From positions 1 to 39,582 of the forward strand of contig CAZIDL010000017.1 of assembly GCA_964537825.1 (NCBI GenBank): a DNA stretch of 39,582 bases, in the 5' to 3' direction. The notes under the pieces were generated by a model. It was not told the DNA's origin and did no database searches. It saw nothing but the letters and a program-made list of their open reading frames with translations. Shown piece by piece: positions 16,427 through 24,249 of this stretch. The position numbers and the translations under genes are program-made. This DNA is from CAZIDL01 sp964537825 (GTDB taxonomy: Bacteria > Bacteroidota > Bacteroidia > Flavobacteriales_D > CAYVSK01). The first letter of the stretch is position 1; every line of letters begins with the position of its first letter.

Positions 16427-17215
16427 ATGGCGAACGAGCTCCTCCAATTCGGCGATCATGCCCTGAGCTCCAGGCTTATCATGGGTTCTGCGGGTTTCCG
16501 TGACCATGAAGTGATGCGCCGAGCTTTGAAAGCTAGCGGGACCGAACTAGTGACGGTTGCTGTACGACGGGTGGACCTTTCAGGTAGTGGCCATGAAGGA
16601 GTGATGAAGTTGTTGCAGGAGGAAGGTTATCAACTCCTCCCTAATACAGCGGGTTGTTATACCGCTCGGGATGCTGTGCTTACTGCTGAATTGGCCCGCG
16701 AAGCTCTGGGAACGGACCTCATAAAGCTGGAAGTGATCGGGGACGATGAAACTCTTTTCCCGGATGTCCCTGAACTTTTGAAAGCAGCTGAGCAGCTCGT
16801 TGATAAGGGCTTCACCGTTCTTCCCTATACGAACGATGATCCGATCACTGCGCGTAAATTAGAGGACATCGGTTGTGCAGCGGTTATGCCGCTCGGTGCA
16901 CCCATCGGGTCGGGGATGGGGATCCGTAACCCTTATAACCTTCGGATCATCCGGGAACGGTCCGAATTGCCCGTGATCATCGATGCTGGGGTGGGAACGG
17001 CTTCAGACGCAGCTTATGCTATGGAACTCGGAATGGACGGAGTGCTCTTGAACTCTGCTGTCTCCCGTGCAAAAGACCCTGAACGGATGGCAAGAGCTAT
17101 GGCCTCCGCTGTGGAAGCAGGGAGTGAGGCATGGCGATCAGGTAGGATCCCCAAACGCCTTTATGCTGAGGCTTCAAGCCCGCAAGAAGGGGTGCCGGGA
17201 AGTTCGAAGGAATAA
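16427..17215 (+). CDS. thiG: Thiazole synthase
   Basis: A 262-residue (beta/alpha)8 enzyme that builds the thiazole phosphate ring from deoxyxylulose 5-phosphate, dehydroglycine and ThiS-thiocarboxylate. The ATG at 16427 is chosen; the frame is open from 16358 but overlaps thiS. Motifs include LIMGSAGF (usual GTGK/GTAG region, here slightly unusual), ELVTVAVRRVDL, LLPNTAGC, LIKLEVIGDDETLFPD with the Schiff-base lysine, VLPYTNDDP, AVMPLGAPIGSGMGIRNP, VIIDAGVGTASDAAYAMELGMDGVLLN and KDPERMARAM. It is the last gene of the plus-strand operon. thiC, thiF and thiH are not in the window. Confidence 0.94.
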   Translation: MANELLQFGDHALSSRLIMGSAGFRDHEVMRRALKASGTELVTVAVRRVDLSGSGHEGVMKLLQEEGYQLLPNTAGCYTARDAVLTAELAREALGTDLIKLEVIGDDETLFPDVPELLKAAEQLVDKGFTVLPYTNDDPITARKLEDIGCAAVMPLGAPIGSGMGIRNPYNLRIIRERSELPVIIDAGVGTASDAAYAMELGMDGVLLNSAVSRAKDPERMARAMASAVEAGSEAWRSGRIPKRLYAEASSPQEGVPGSSKE

Positions 17216-17219
17216 AGCC

Positions 17220-17735
17220 TCAGTAATCGTAGGGGTCATCCCCGTTGTTCTTGGAACTTCCTTTAAAGCGCTTTTGCGCTCGCTCGATAAGGTGGACGAA
17301 TGCGTTCTTGACCCGGCGCCCTGCTTCGTTCTTATCCGTGACCGAGAACTCGTACTTTCCCATTTCCCGGGTTTTCGGCTTGTGATTGACCTTCTTCTGG
17401 ATGCAGTGATCCGTTTCCTTGCAATAAAGCCTGATTATGTCCCGCCCGTAGATCGTGCTGGTGTCCCGTTTCACCTTCCCCTTATCGAGGTTCTTGAGGG
17501 ACATGGTGTGTTTAAAGGCTTTGTAACTCCCCCAATAATATTGGGCGGTCAGGGTACCTTTATCATCTACTTTGAACTCCAGATCATCGTCTTTTCCGTC
17601 GTAATACGGATCCTTTTCGATCGCTTTGTTGATGTATTCGACCGTCTTCTGGATGTTCTGCTCCTGGGTCATCCCTCCGGACAAACTGATAGCTGCGGTC
17701 AGGAGAATGCAGATCAGGGATCGGTTTCGCTCCAT
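17220..17735 (-). CDS. Small secreted protein of unknown function
   Basis: A 171-residue protein with a signal peptide (MERNRSLICILLTAAISLSGGMTQEQ). The mature part is rich in Lys, Asp and Tyr. It has strand-like stretches (DLEFKVDDKGTLTAQYYWGSYKAF, KYEFSVTDKNEAG) and two cysteines about eight residues apart (LYCKETDHCIQKK). No family is recognised. It faces thiG tail to tail, four bases apart, and lies downstream of another small secreted protein on the same strand, 87 bases away. Function cannot be inferred. Confidence 0.65.
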   Translation of the reverse strand: MERNRSLICILLTAAISLSGGMTQEQNIQKTVEYINKAIEKDPYYDGKDDDLEFKVDDKGTLTAQYYWGSYKAFKHTMSLKNLDKGKVKRDTSTIYGRDIIRLYCKETDHCIQKKVNHKPKTREMGKYEFSVTDKNEAGRRVKNAFVHLIERAQKRFKGSSKNNGDDPYDY

Positions 17736-17822
17736 AGTCTCGGAACTGAGGCTTAAAAATAAAGCATTGCCCCGGTCGCATCCTGATCCATTTTTCCACG
17801 ATCGTGATCGGAAAAGATCTTC

Positions 17823-18245
17823 TTAGTTCTCTTTCATGCTCAAGAGCAATTTGTCGAAGCGCTTCTCAGCGAGCACGAAAGAATTTGCTTCCCCCTTATC
17901 AAAAGTGATCCCTCTCAGGCGATAGAGCAACGCCTCGCTGTCGGGTTCCTCATCCTTGAAACAATAGAGGATGGGATAGTCAACTTGCGTTCCCATTCCT
18001 TTTTGGGTATCCACCACCACGGGATGATCCTTTTCGGGCACCTCTTTTTCCAGGATGAGCTGCATGTCCTTTTCAAGTCCTTTTATACGGGATTTAAAGT
18101 AAAAGGTCCCGTTCGAATGGATGGAGGATATGGAGATCGTTTCAGGCCTTGCTGCATCTTCCGCCTTTGTCTTTTGCCCGTTCGCAGGGAGGAAGGGGAG
18201 TCCGATGAAGAGGCCGAGGATGATAAGTGTTCCGGTATAACGCAT
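17823..18245 (-). CDS. Small secreted protein of unknown function
   Basis: A 140-residue protein with a clear signal peptide (MRYTGTLIILGLFIGLPFLPANGQ, cleavage after NGQ). The mature part is mixed alpha/beta with many charged residues and one cysteine (LYCFKDEEPDS). No family is recognised. A promoter-like pair, TTG (18301-18303) and TAAATTCG (18274-18281), lies upstream on the same strand. It may be co-transcribed with the next small secreted gene, but there is a gap of 87 bases and no clear relation. Confidence 0.62.
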   Translation of the reverse strand: MRYTGTLIILGLFIGLPFLPANGQKTKAEDAARPETISISSIHSNGTFYFKSRIKGLEKDMQLILEKEVPEKDHPVVVDTQKGMGTQVDYPILYCFKDEEPDSEALLYRLRGITFDKGEANSFVLAEKRFDKLLLSMKEN

Positions 18246-18273
18246 AGCTTTGCTTTTTAGGGGGTTACCGGAA

Positions 18274-18303
18274 CGAATTTAGGTCGCCCCCTTTTTCCAC
18301 CAA
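18274..18303 (-). promoter_or_regulatory. Candidate promoter, TTG-N19-TAAATTCG
   Basis: On the minus strand TTG (18303-18301) is followed after 19 bases by TAAATTCG (18281-18274). This is one base off the TAnnTTTG box, with the usual Bacteroidota spacing. The start codon of the small secreted protein is 29 bases further on. Confidence 0.45.
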
Positions 18304-18417
18304 GCCCCCGAAAGGTGGGTTGCTCCAAAATCCGATCAATAAGGGATGGATTGCAGAAAAGCTCTCCGTAGGATCACCGAGGAGTAGTGAAGCAGCCACT
18401 CCAGATCCGGAAAGAGC

Positions 18418-19077
18418 TCATACGATATCATGGTCGATCGCAAAGCGGACCAATCCGGCCGTGTTCTTGGCACCGGTCTTTTCGAGCAAATGCTTGCGAT
18501 GGGAGTCGACCGTCCGTTTACTGATAAAGAGCTTGTTCGCGATCTCCGCGTTGGTCCGTTCCTCTGCGATCAGGCGGAGCACCTCTTTTTCCCGCTCGGT
18601 TAGATCCTCCGCCTTGATAAGGTAAGGGGAGCGACCGTTCTGTGCTCCCTTGCCTTTCTTCATATACTTCGACATCATGATCTCGGTGACCCCTTCACCA
18701 AAATAGGACGACCCGTTGTGGATGGCCCTCACGCCTTTTATGAGGTCTTCTTCACTCGCATTCTTGAGGATGTAACCCATCGCCCCTGCGGCGAGGATCT
18801 TGGAGATGAACATCTCTTCATTGTGCATGGAAAGCCCTAAGACCCGTAACTCCGGGTTGATCTCAAGAAGCTTCTCCGTGGCCTGAATGCCGTCCATGTC
18901 AGGCATGCTAAGGTCCATTGCTATAACGTCTGCCTCCAGCCCTGAGTTCAAAATATCCACGACCTCTTCACCGGAGGCGCATTCGCTGACCACTTCAATA
19001 TCCTCGGCCTTTTGGATAAGGGCTTTAAGGCCGTTCCTTACCATCCGGTGGTCATCGGCTATCAATAGACGGATCAT
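18418..19077 (-). CDS. NarL/FixJ-type response regulator with LuxR DNA-binding domain
   Basis: A 219-residue two-component response regulator. The receiver domain (about 1-122) has the acidic pocket D8/D9, phospho-acceptor D55 (VIAMDLSMPDMDG), Ser83 at the Thr/Ser switch position and K105. The output is a LuxR/GerE helix-turn-helix (about 152-215) with LTEREKEVLRLIAEERTNAEIANKLFISKRTVDSHRKHLLEKTGAKNTAGLVRFAI. All key residues are present, so it should be functional. No histidine kinase is adjacent. The only signalling neighbour is the propeller-SpoIIE protein across the small RNA. Target genes are unknown. Confidence 0.93.
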   Translation of the reverse strand: MIRLLIADDHRMVRNGLKALIQKAEDIEVVSECASGEEVVDILNSGLEADVIAMDLSMPDMDGIQATEKLLEINPELRVLGLSMHNEEMFISKILAAGAMGYILKNASEEDLIKGVRAIHNGSSYFGEGVTEIMMSKYMKKGKGAQNGRSPYLIKAEDLTEREKEVLRLIAEERTNAEIANKLFISKRTVDSHRKHLLEKTGAKNTAGLVRFAIDHDIV

Positions 19078-19306
19078 GGAAAATGAACTATTGGATCGAT
19101 AAAAGAGCGGGTTGTTCTATTACAAGGGATAGGTTCGCCCCTTCGTCCCCACTAATTTACAGAATGAAGAACATTCGAAGGATCGTCTTCCTTTTTTCTT
19201 GCTCCGGAATGAGCTCGACCGGAACGGATGATGCTCCCTTTTACCAAGCTTTGGGGTATTACGGGTCGGGTCCTGCTAGTTCGAGCAATATGCCTCGGGT
19301 CCGGAC

Positions 19307-19477
19307 AAAAAAAGCGTGGGTTAGTTTGCTGCTGCCCAGGCACGACCATGAGCCCTTGCACAGGCAAACTTCACCCACGCTATAGCGCGAGCAACGGTTT
19401 GTCCCCCTGTGCATTACTCTCCGATCGGGAGAAAGGTATGGTCGTTCGGGCAGCAGGGAACGGACGCTGCAACAGCT
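19307..19477 (-). ncRNA. 6S-like small regulatory RNA with own promoter and terminator
   Basis: About 171 bases on the minus strand that fold into a long interrupted rod. Helix A pairs 19448-19456 with 19329-19337 (9 bp). Helix B pairs 19438-19445 with 19342-19349 (8 bp). An asymmetric central bubble follows, with 24 bases on one side carrying a small CTCC/GGAG hairpin and 7 on the other. Helix C pairs 19406-19413 with 19357-19364 (8 bp), helix D pairs 19397-19401 with 19365-19369, and a small CGC-TATA-GCG hairpin caps the rod at 19378-19387. A near-perfect terminator stem (19364-19380 with 19314-19329) is followed by seven T residues. A rod with a central bubble and this length are hallmarks of 6S RNA, which binds RNA polymerase holoenzyme. 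The identity is inferred from fold, not from a covariance search. Confidence 0.65.
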
Positions 19478-19483
19478 TCTTCC

Positions 19484-19518
19484 CAAATATAGGCAATGCC
19501 CGTGATTTAACTTGTCAA
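19484..19518 (-). promoter_or_regulatory. Promoter of the small RNA, TTG-N24-TATATTTG
   Basis: On the minus strand TTG (19518-19516) precedes by 24 bases a perfect Bacteroidota box TATATTTG (19491-19484). Initiation about seven bases later would place the RNA 5' end near 19477, just outside the first helix of the small RNA. No open reading frame on this strand starts here, so the promoter serves the RNA. Confidence 0.6.
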
Positions 19519-19718
19519 TGGGTAAAATGTCTTTTCAGAAAGATCCCAAGAATTCGCTCTTGACCGCGGTATTCAGCCTATTAAGACCCTGTTATTTGCT
19601 ATTTTCGGGTGGCTATGCTCTCGTTCGCTGGAAAAAGGGTAATGAGGCTTTCCCATGCGAGCATCCCTTTGCTGATGGATATGCAGTTCCTGACGAAAAA
19701 AGGGGGGCGTCCAGTTCC

Positions 19719-22700
19719 TTAGAGGCGTATCCCGATCACTAGGACATCGTCCACCTGTTCTTGGTCCGAGTGGTCTTTCCATTCTTCGAAACGACGGTCC
19801 AGTTCTTTTTTCTGCTCGGGAAGGGGGCGCTTGTGGAGTTCTACGAGGTTCTGTTTGAACGGTCGGTAGCGGAACTTTTTTCCTTTGGGTCCTCCGAATT
19901 GGTCGGCATAGCCGTCGGAAAAGATATAGAGCATATCTCCTTTCTGAAGGGAAAGGGGAATGGTCTTGAACCTTCCATCCTTGCTTTCATCAAATCCTAC
20001 ACTCCGATGGTCCCCCTTGACCTCCAAACCAGTATCGCTATCGCGAAAGGGCTTGATCTGTTCCGACCCTGAAGGGTCTTTTAGGATCTCCGCCTCGAGG
20101 GGATCCGCAGCAGCGATCCCTTCCCGGATGATATAGAGCGGGTTTTGGGCTCCGGCAAAAAGGACTTCATGGTAGCCACTTTTTCCGTTCAGTTCGATCC
20201 GCAGTAGGGCTGCATCCATCCCATCCTTTGCCCCCTCTTCACTCCCATGAACGCTCAGTTCCTTGATAACCCGTTCCCGCATGCGTTCCAGTATCTCTCC
20301 GGGCAGCAGGTCTTGCTCATTTCCCATGATCTCGTTGAGGAAGGCCACTCCGAGCATACTCATGAAAGCGCCCGGTACGCCGTGTCCGGTACAATCCACA
20401 GCAGCGAAATAGAGGTATCCGTTCCGTTCGCGTGCCCAGTAGAAATCGCCACTTACGCGGGATTGGGGCTTGAACAGGATGAAATGTTCGGGCAGATGGG
20501 TGGAAACGTATTCCTCGCTTTGCAGGAGGGCGTCCTGGATGCGCTGTGCATAATCGATACTGTCCGTGATCTCTCGATGGGCCACTTCTATTTCTTCCTT
20601 TCGTTTTCGGATCTCCTGGGTCCTTTCCTCGACCACTTTTTCCAAATGCTTTTTCTGGATCTCCACCCGCCGGGAGTTCAGCTTAGCGACCCCCCAGATC
20701 AGGAGGATGCTCAAGACCCCGTACCCCACATAGGCCCCGCTGCTCCGATACCAAGGGGGAAGGACCGTGAAGCGATATTCCGCTATTCGGCTTTCTTTTC
20801 CGTGAATATTCCGGGCTTTGACCCTGAATCGGTAATCACCTTCCGGAAGGTTGGTATAGCTTGCTTTCGCTTCGCTCTCCCATTCCTTGAACTCTGAACT
20901 ATAGCCTTCTAGGCACCAGCTATAGCGAACGGCATCCTGAGCCCTCTCCCGGGGTGCGATGAACGAGAAGGTGATATCGTTCAAGCGATAGGGGAGGGTC
21001 ACATTTCCACTCGTTCTTTTCCCTTTTCCCCCAAAACTTCGCTCCAATAGACTGTCCTTTTCTTCAAGGGGAATGCTCACTTCTTCGATGAGGCATGGAT
21101 ATGGGCGGTCGTAGTTGACCTTTTTCCGCGGGTTGTACCGTGCGATCCCGTAATCAGCGCCGAACCAGACGATCCCTTCTTCATCCCTGTGGATCCTACG
21201 GATGGTCCCGATGTCCAATCCTTTGAAAGGCACGCTGTCGAGGGTTCCGTTATGATAATGATGGACGGTCTCGTCCGAGATGAACCAAACCTCTTCTTCC
21301 TTGCCAGGGGTGATGCAATAAACGCTTTTGCTGGTGTCACTAAAAGAGATCGGGGTCCCTTTTAAAGGCTGTGCGACCTCGGGTCCTTCTCCTTCAGAAA
21401 GTACGCGATCCGGTATCACCCGATAAGCTCCTTTGTCCGTGCCCAAAAGCACGCTTTTACTGGGCTTTTCAGCAAAAGGATCGGGATACACGCGGATCTC
21501 GCTATCCGGAAGGGTCCCTTCGGTCTTCAGCCTTTCCTGGCCAATGATGAGAAATTCTTTGTTCAATAAGAGGACCAGCACCCCCTGGCTTTGAAAGGAG
21601 GCGACGATAACGTGTTCGTATTCCTTTTCCTCCGGGGTGTTCAGGAGTTTGAGGGAGACCACGCCTTCAGGGAGGTCCTGAAGGGAAAAAAGAAGCTCTT
21701 TGGCGTTCTTTTCAAATCCCCATATCCGTATCCCGCTCCTTCCACCAGCAGCTATAAGGTCCGTTCCCGGTCGCTGGGGATGAGATAGTACCGATAAGCA
21801 GGAGTAATTCCCTTTGGCGAATTCCCGGGACCTTTCCTCCAAGTTCGAGGGTGTGAAAGAACGGATATTGCCTTTTGCGACCAGGGCGGTCTCCGTATTC
21901 GGGAGCCAAGCCATATCGAAACATTGACCTTTCAGCCCTTCCGCCTTTGCTTGGTGCATCCGGGCATAATCGCTGATCGGGACCTCTTCACCACAGTGGA
22001 GGCTTTGAACACCGGCGGTCGTGGCAACTATTTTCCGTTCCCCCTTTTGGGAGGGGACATCCAATATGTCGGTCACTCCACCCCTCAGATCCTTTCCTTC
22101 CCGAAGCGTACGAATGGGATAAAACGGGGACGAAAGGGCGGCACCGTTCTCTGTTCCGGCCCAAAGCGCTCCTCCGGGATAGCTCGGGGTGCTAAGATCC
22201 CATATTGCGTTGGAAGGAATACCATGAGAGCGCTGGATCCTGCGATGCTCTATGACCTTCTCTCCTTTCCATCGCAATAAATAGATCCCTCCCCGGTCGG
22301 TTCCCAGGCAAAGCGTCTTATGAGGCCCCCAGGATGCCGAATAGATCTTCTGAGAACGGAGCTTTTTTTTAAGGGAGGCTGGCATCTGAACATTCTTGAG
22401 GGAATCCTTTTGAAGAAGGTGTATCCCGTTCTTTCGGGTGGCTATTAGGAGCCCTTTTTCCGTATTGAAAGGGGGATACGGGAGGAAGCTCACCGCCTTT
22501 TTGTCCATGAAGGTCTGAGCAAAGGGGAGCGGTGTTCGTTCCAGGGTTTCCGTGTTAAGGGCTACCAGGGTGCAATCCAGTTCGTGGTAGAGGATCCGGT
22601 CCCCTACCTTCGATGAGAAATAGGCATCTTTCCAGGGCGCGAGGAATTTCAGTGTGTCCTTTTCACGGTCGAGGACCATCATGTGATCGATCCCATTGAA

Positions 22701-23159
22701 GAAGACCTTTTGATCCGCACAATGAACGTCCCAAATGATGTTGAACTTTTCGAGGAACTCTTCTTTATTCGGTCCCACGCTATCCAGCAATGAAACAAAG
22801 CGGAACCTTCCCTTTGCATCTTCCTTCAGGTAACCAAGGTCGCTCTGACATCCCAGCCAAACCCGCCCTGACCGGTCCATATCCATGGAAAAGGCAGCCT
22901 TCCCGTTACCGATCGTTACATGTCTGAAATCCCTTCCATTGTGGATCAGGACCTCTAGCGAAGTCCCAAGAAAGACCCTTCCGCTGTTGCTGTCCTGAAG
23001 GGTGCAATAGATCTGGGGATGGCCGTTGTAATCCTTCCCGGTATAACTTTTGACATCCGGGGCGATCTGTTGAGCGTTCGATAAGGGGATCGCCAAAAAA
23101 TGGACCAAAAGAGAGCAGAAGAGACAGAAGCTGAGCCTTCTCGAGGTTTCAATGACCAT
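19719..23159 (-). CDS. Periplasmic two-component-type propeller sensor fused to SpoIIE/PP2C phosphatase
   Basis: A 1146-residue membrane signalling protein. The start is taken at the ATG at 23159, because it gives a signal peptide (MVIETSRRLSFCLFCSLLVHFLAIPLSNAQQ). The frame extends 25 codons further. The periplasmic part (about 30-760) is made of reg_prop-like beta-propeller repeats (for example GRVFLGTSLEVLIHNG, GRVWLGCQSDLGYL, GIVWFGADYGIARYNP). A Y_Y_Y domain follows (RYSWCLEGYSSEFKEW...LPEGDYRFRVKARNIHG), then one transmembrane helix (YVGYGVLSILLIWGVAKL), a coiled coil with SIDYAQRIQDALL, and the SpoIIE-type PP2C phosphatase with metal aspartates in SGDFYW, AVDCTGHGVPGAFMSMLG and DDVLVIGI. 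The periplasmic signal therefore controls a cytoplasmic Ser/Thr phosphatase, not a kinase. No anti-sigma partner gene is nearby. Confidence 0.92.
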   Translation of the reverse strand: MVIETSRRLSFCLFCSLLVHFLAIPLSNAQQIAPDVKSYTGKDYNGHPQIYCTLQDSNSGRVFLGTSLEVLIHNGRDFRHVTIGNGKAAFSMDMDRSGRVWLGCQSDLGYLKEDAKGRFRFVSLLDSVGPNKEEFLEKFNIIWDVHCADQKVFFNGIDHMMVLDREKDTLKFLAPWKDAYFSSKVGDRILYHELDCTLVALNTETLERTPLPFAQTFMDKKAVSFLPYPPFNTEKGLLIATRKNGIHLLQKDSLKNVQMPASLKKKLRSQKIYSASWGPHKTLCLGTDRGGIYLLRWKGEKVIEHRRIQRSHGIPSNAIWDLSTPSYPGGALWAGTENGAALSSPFYPIRTLREGKDLRGGVTDILDVPSQKGERKIVATTAGVQSLHCGEEVPISDYARMHQAKAEGLKGQCFDMAWLPNTETALVAKGNIRSFTPSNLEERSREFAKGNYSCLSVLSHPQRPGTDLIAAGGRSGIRIWGFEKNAKELLFSLQDLPEGVVSLKLLNTPEEKEYEHVIVASFQSQGVLVLLLNKEFLIIGQERLKTEGTLPDSEIRVYPDPFAEKPSKSVLLGTDKGAYRVIPDRVLSEGEGPEVAQPLKGTPISFSDTSKSVYCITPGKEEEVWFISDETVHHYHNGTLDSVPFKGLDIGTIRRIHRDEEGIVWFGADYGIARYNPRKKVNYDRPYPCLIEEVSIPLEEKDSLLERSFGGKGKRTSGNVTLPYRLNDITFSFIAPRERAQDAVRYSWCLEGYSSEFKEWESEAKASYTNLPEGDYRFRVKARNIHGKESRIAEYRFTVLPPWYRSSGAYVGYGVLSILLIWGVAKLNSRRVEIQKKHLEKVVEERTQEIRKRKEEIEVAHREITDSIDYAQRIQDALLQSEEYVSTHLPEHFILFKPQSRVSGDFYWARERNGYLYFAAVDCTGHGVPGAFMSMLGVAFLNEIMGNEQDLLPGEILERMRERVIKELSVHGSEEGAKDGMDAALLRIELNGKSGYHEVLFAGAQNPLYIIREGIAAADPLEAEILKDPSGSEQIKPFRDSDTGLEVKGDHRSVGFDESKDGRFKTIPLSLQKGDMLYIFSDGYADQFGGPKGKKFRYRPFKQNLVELHKRPLPEQKKELDRRFEEWKDHSDQEQVDDVLVIGIRL

Positions 23160-23391
23160 GATGAGCGAATAATGTTCGATGAACCCTTTTAGTCCCAACG
23201 ATGATAAATATGCCCTTTTTGGGCTCAGTAGCAAAGGGGTTATGATCTTTTGAAGCCGTGGTGTTCATGCTGAAACAGGGAGGCGCGTTGCTACTTGTAT
23301 CGAAGGAGAAGGGAGAATGGAAAAGCAGCCCGGGTACTTTATCCATCGGACCGAACGCCTTCATTTTCTTTGAAATTAAGGGAACGGACGA

Positions 23392-24222
23392 ATGAGTGAG
23401 AAAAAGAAGGAGCTCTACCTCCATCTCGGATTGCCCAAAGCGGCCTCTTCCTATTTACAGCAGACCGTTTTCCCAAGGCTGCAAGGCATCCGTTATTATC
23501 CCAAACCGTACTTCAAGCGCTTTCCGGAGATCCTCGAAAAGGGAGCGCATACCCGTTATCTCTTTTCCACAGAGATGTTCGGACGGCTTGAAGAGCGAGC
23601 TCAACGGATCGCTGAGCAGTTCCCGGATGCCGGCGTCGTTCTTGTGTTCCGCAGGCAGGATCGCTGGATCCGTTCCAGATACAAATATTACCTCTGGAAG
23701 AGCGGCAATACGGAATTCCGTGAATTCTTCGACATCCATAACGACGCGGGATATTGGAAGCGTTCTTCCCTTTTCTTCAGCCCGAGCATCGATGAGCTCG
23801 CTGCTCGGTTTCGGCATCCTCCCCTCGTTCTTTTCCAGGAGGACCTTGAGGAGGATGCTGCAGGCTGGCTCCAGCGATTGCAAGCATTTACGGGGACCCA
23901 TCTCCCTCCGGGAAAGTTCCGTAAAGCCCCTTTAAAGGTGAGTTTCAGCGACCGACAACTGATCTTGCTCAGAGCTTTCAATCAGCGTTTCCCTTACCGA
24001 AAACCTCAGCATGGTCCCAAGTTTTTTAGACAGCTCCACATGCATGTTCGGCAGGGAATGAACTATTTGGTGGCCTTGACAGCCCGTTTTTTTCCTTCCA
24101 GCTATTTCAGGGACAAGGAACTGATCCCAGCGAAGGACCTGGAAGCGATCCGTTCTTTCTACGAGAAAGATTGGAAAGATTGTAAGAAATGGGCGGAAAG
24201 GAAGAAAGAGACTTTATCGTGA
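23392..24222 (+). CDS. Sulfotransferase-like protein
   Basis: A 276-residue protein with the two PAPS-binding signatures of sulfotransferases. The 5'-phosphosulfate loop is at the N-terminus (LYLHLGLPKAASSYLQQTVF, usual KxGTTxLQ pattern), and the 3'-phosphate site follows a strand (VVLVFRRQDRWIRSRYKYYL, about residues 78-97). The segment PLVLFQEDLEED also fits the family. The C-terminal third is strongly basic and has no transmembrane segment. It stands alone between a signalling gene and a TonB receptor gene on the opposite strand, so the substrate is not suggested by context; carbohydrate or lipid sulfation is possible. Confidence 0.78.
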   Translation: MSEKKKELYLHLGLPKAASSYLQQTVFPRLQGIRYYPKPYFKRFPEILEKGAHTRYLFSTEMFGRLEERAQRIAEQFPDAGVVLVFRRQDRWIRSRYKYYLWKSGNTEFREFFDIHNDAGYWKRSSLFFSPSIDELAARFRHPPLVLFQEDLEEDAAGWLQRLQAFTGTHLPPGKFRKAPLKVSFSDRQLILLRAFNQRFPYRKPQHGPKFFRQLHMHVRQGMNYLVALTARFFPSSYFRDKELIPAKDLEAIRSFYEKDWKDCKKWAERKKETLS

Positions 24223-24249
24223 TGCGCCGGGATCTTTTGCACCCCTTTT

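Noticed and set aside
19164..19385. Plus-strand frame starting MKNIRRIVFLFSC, which resembles a lipoprotein signal
   Set aside because: The rest is Ser/Pro/Arg/His-rich with no domain, and it runs through the small RNA and its terminator on the other strand.
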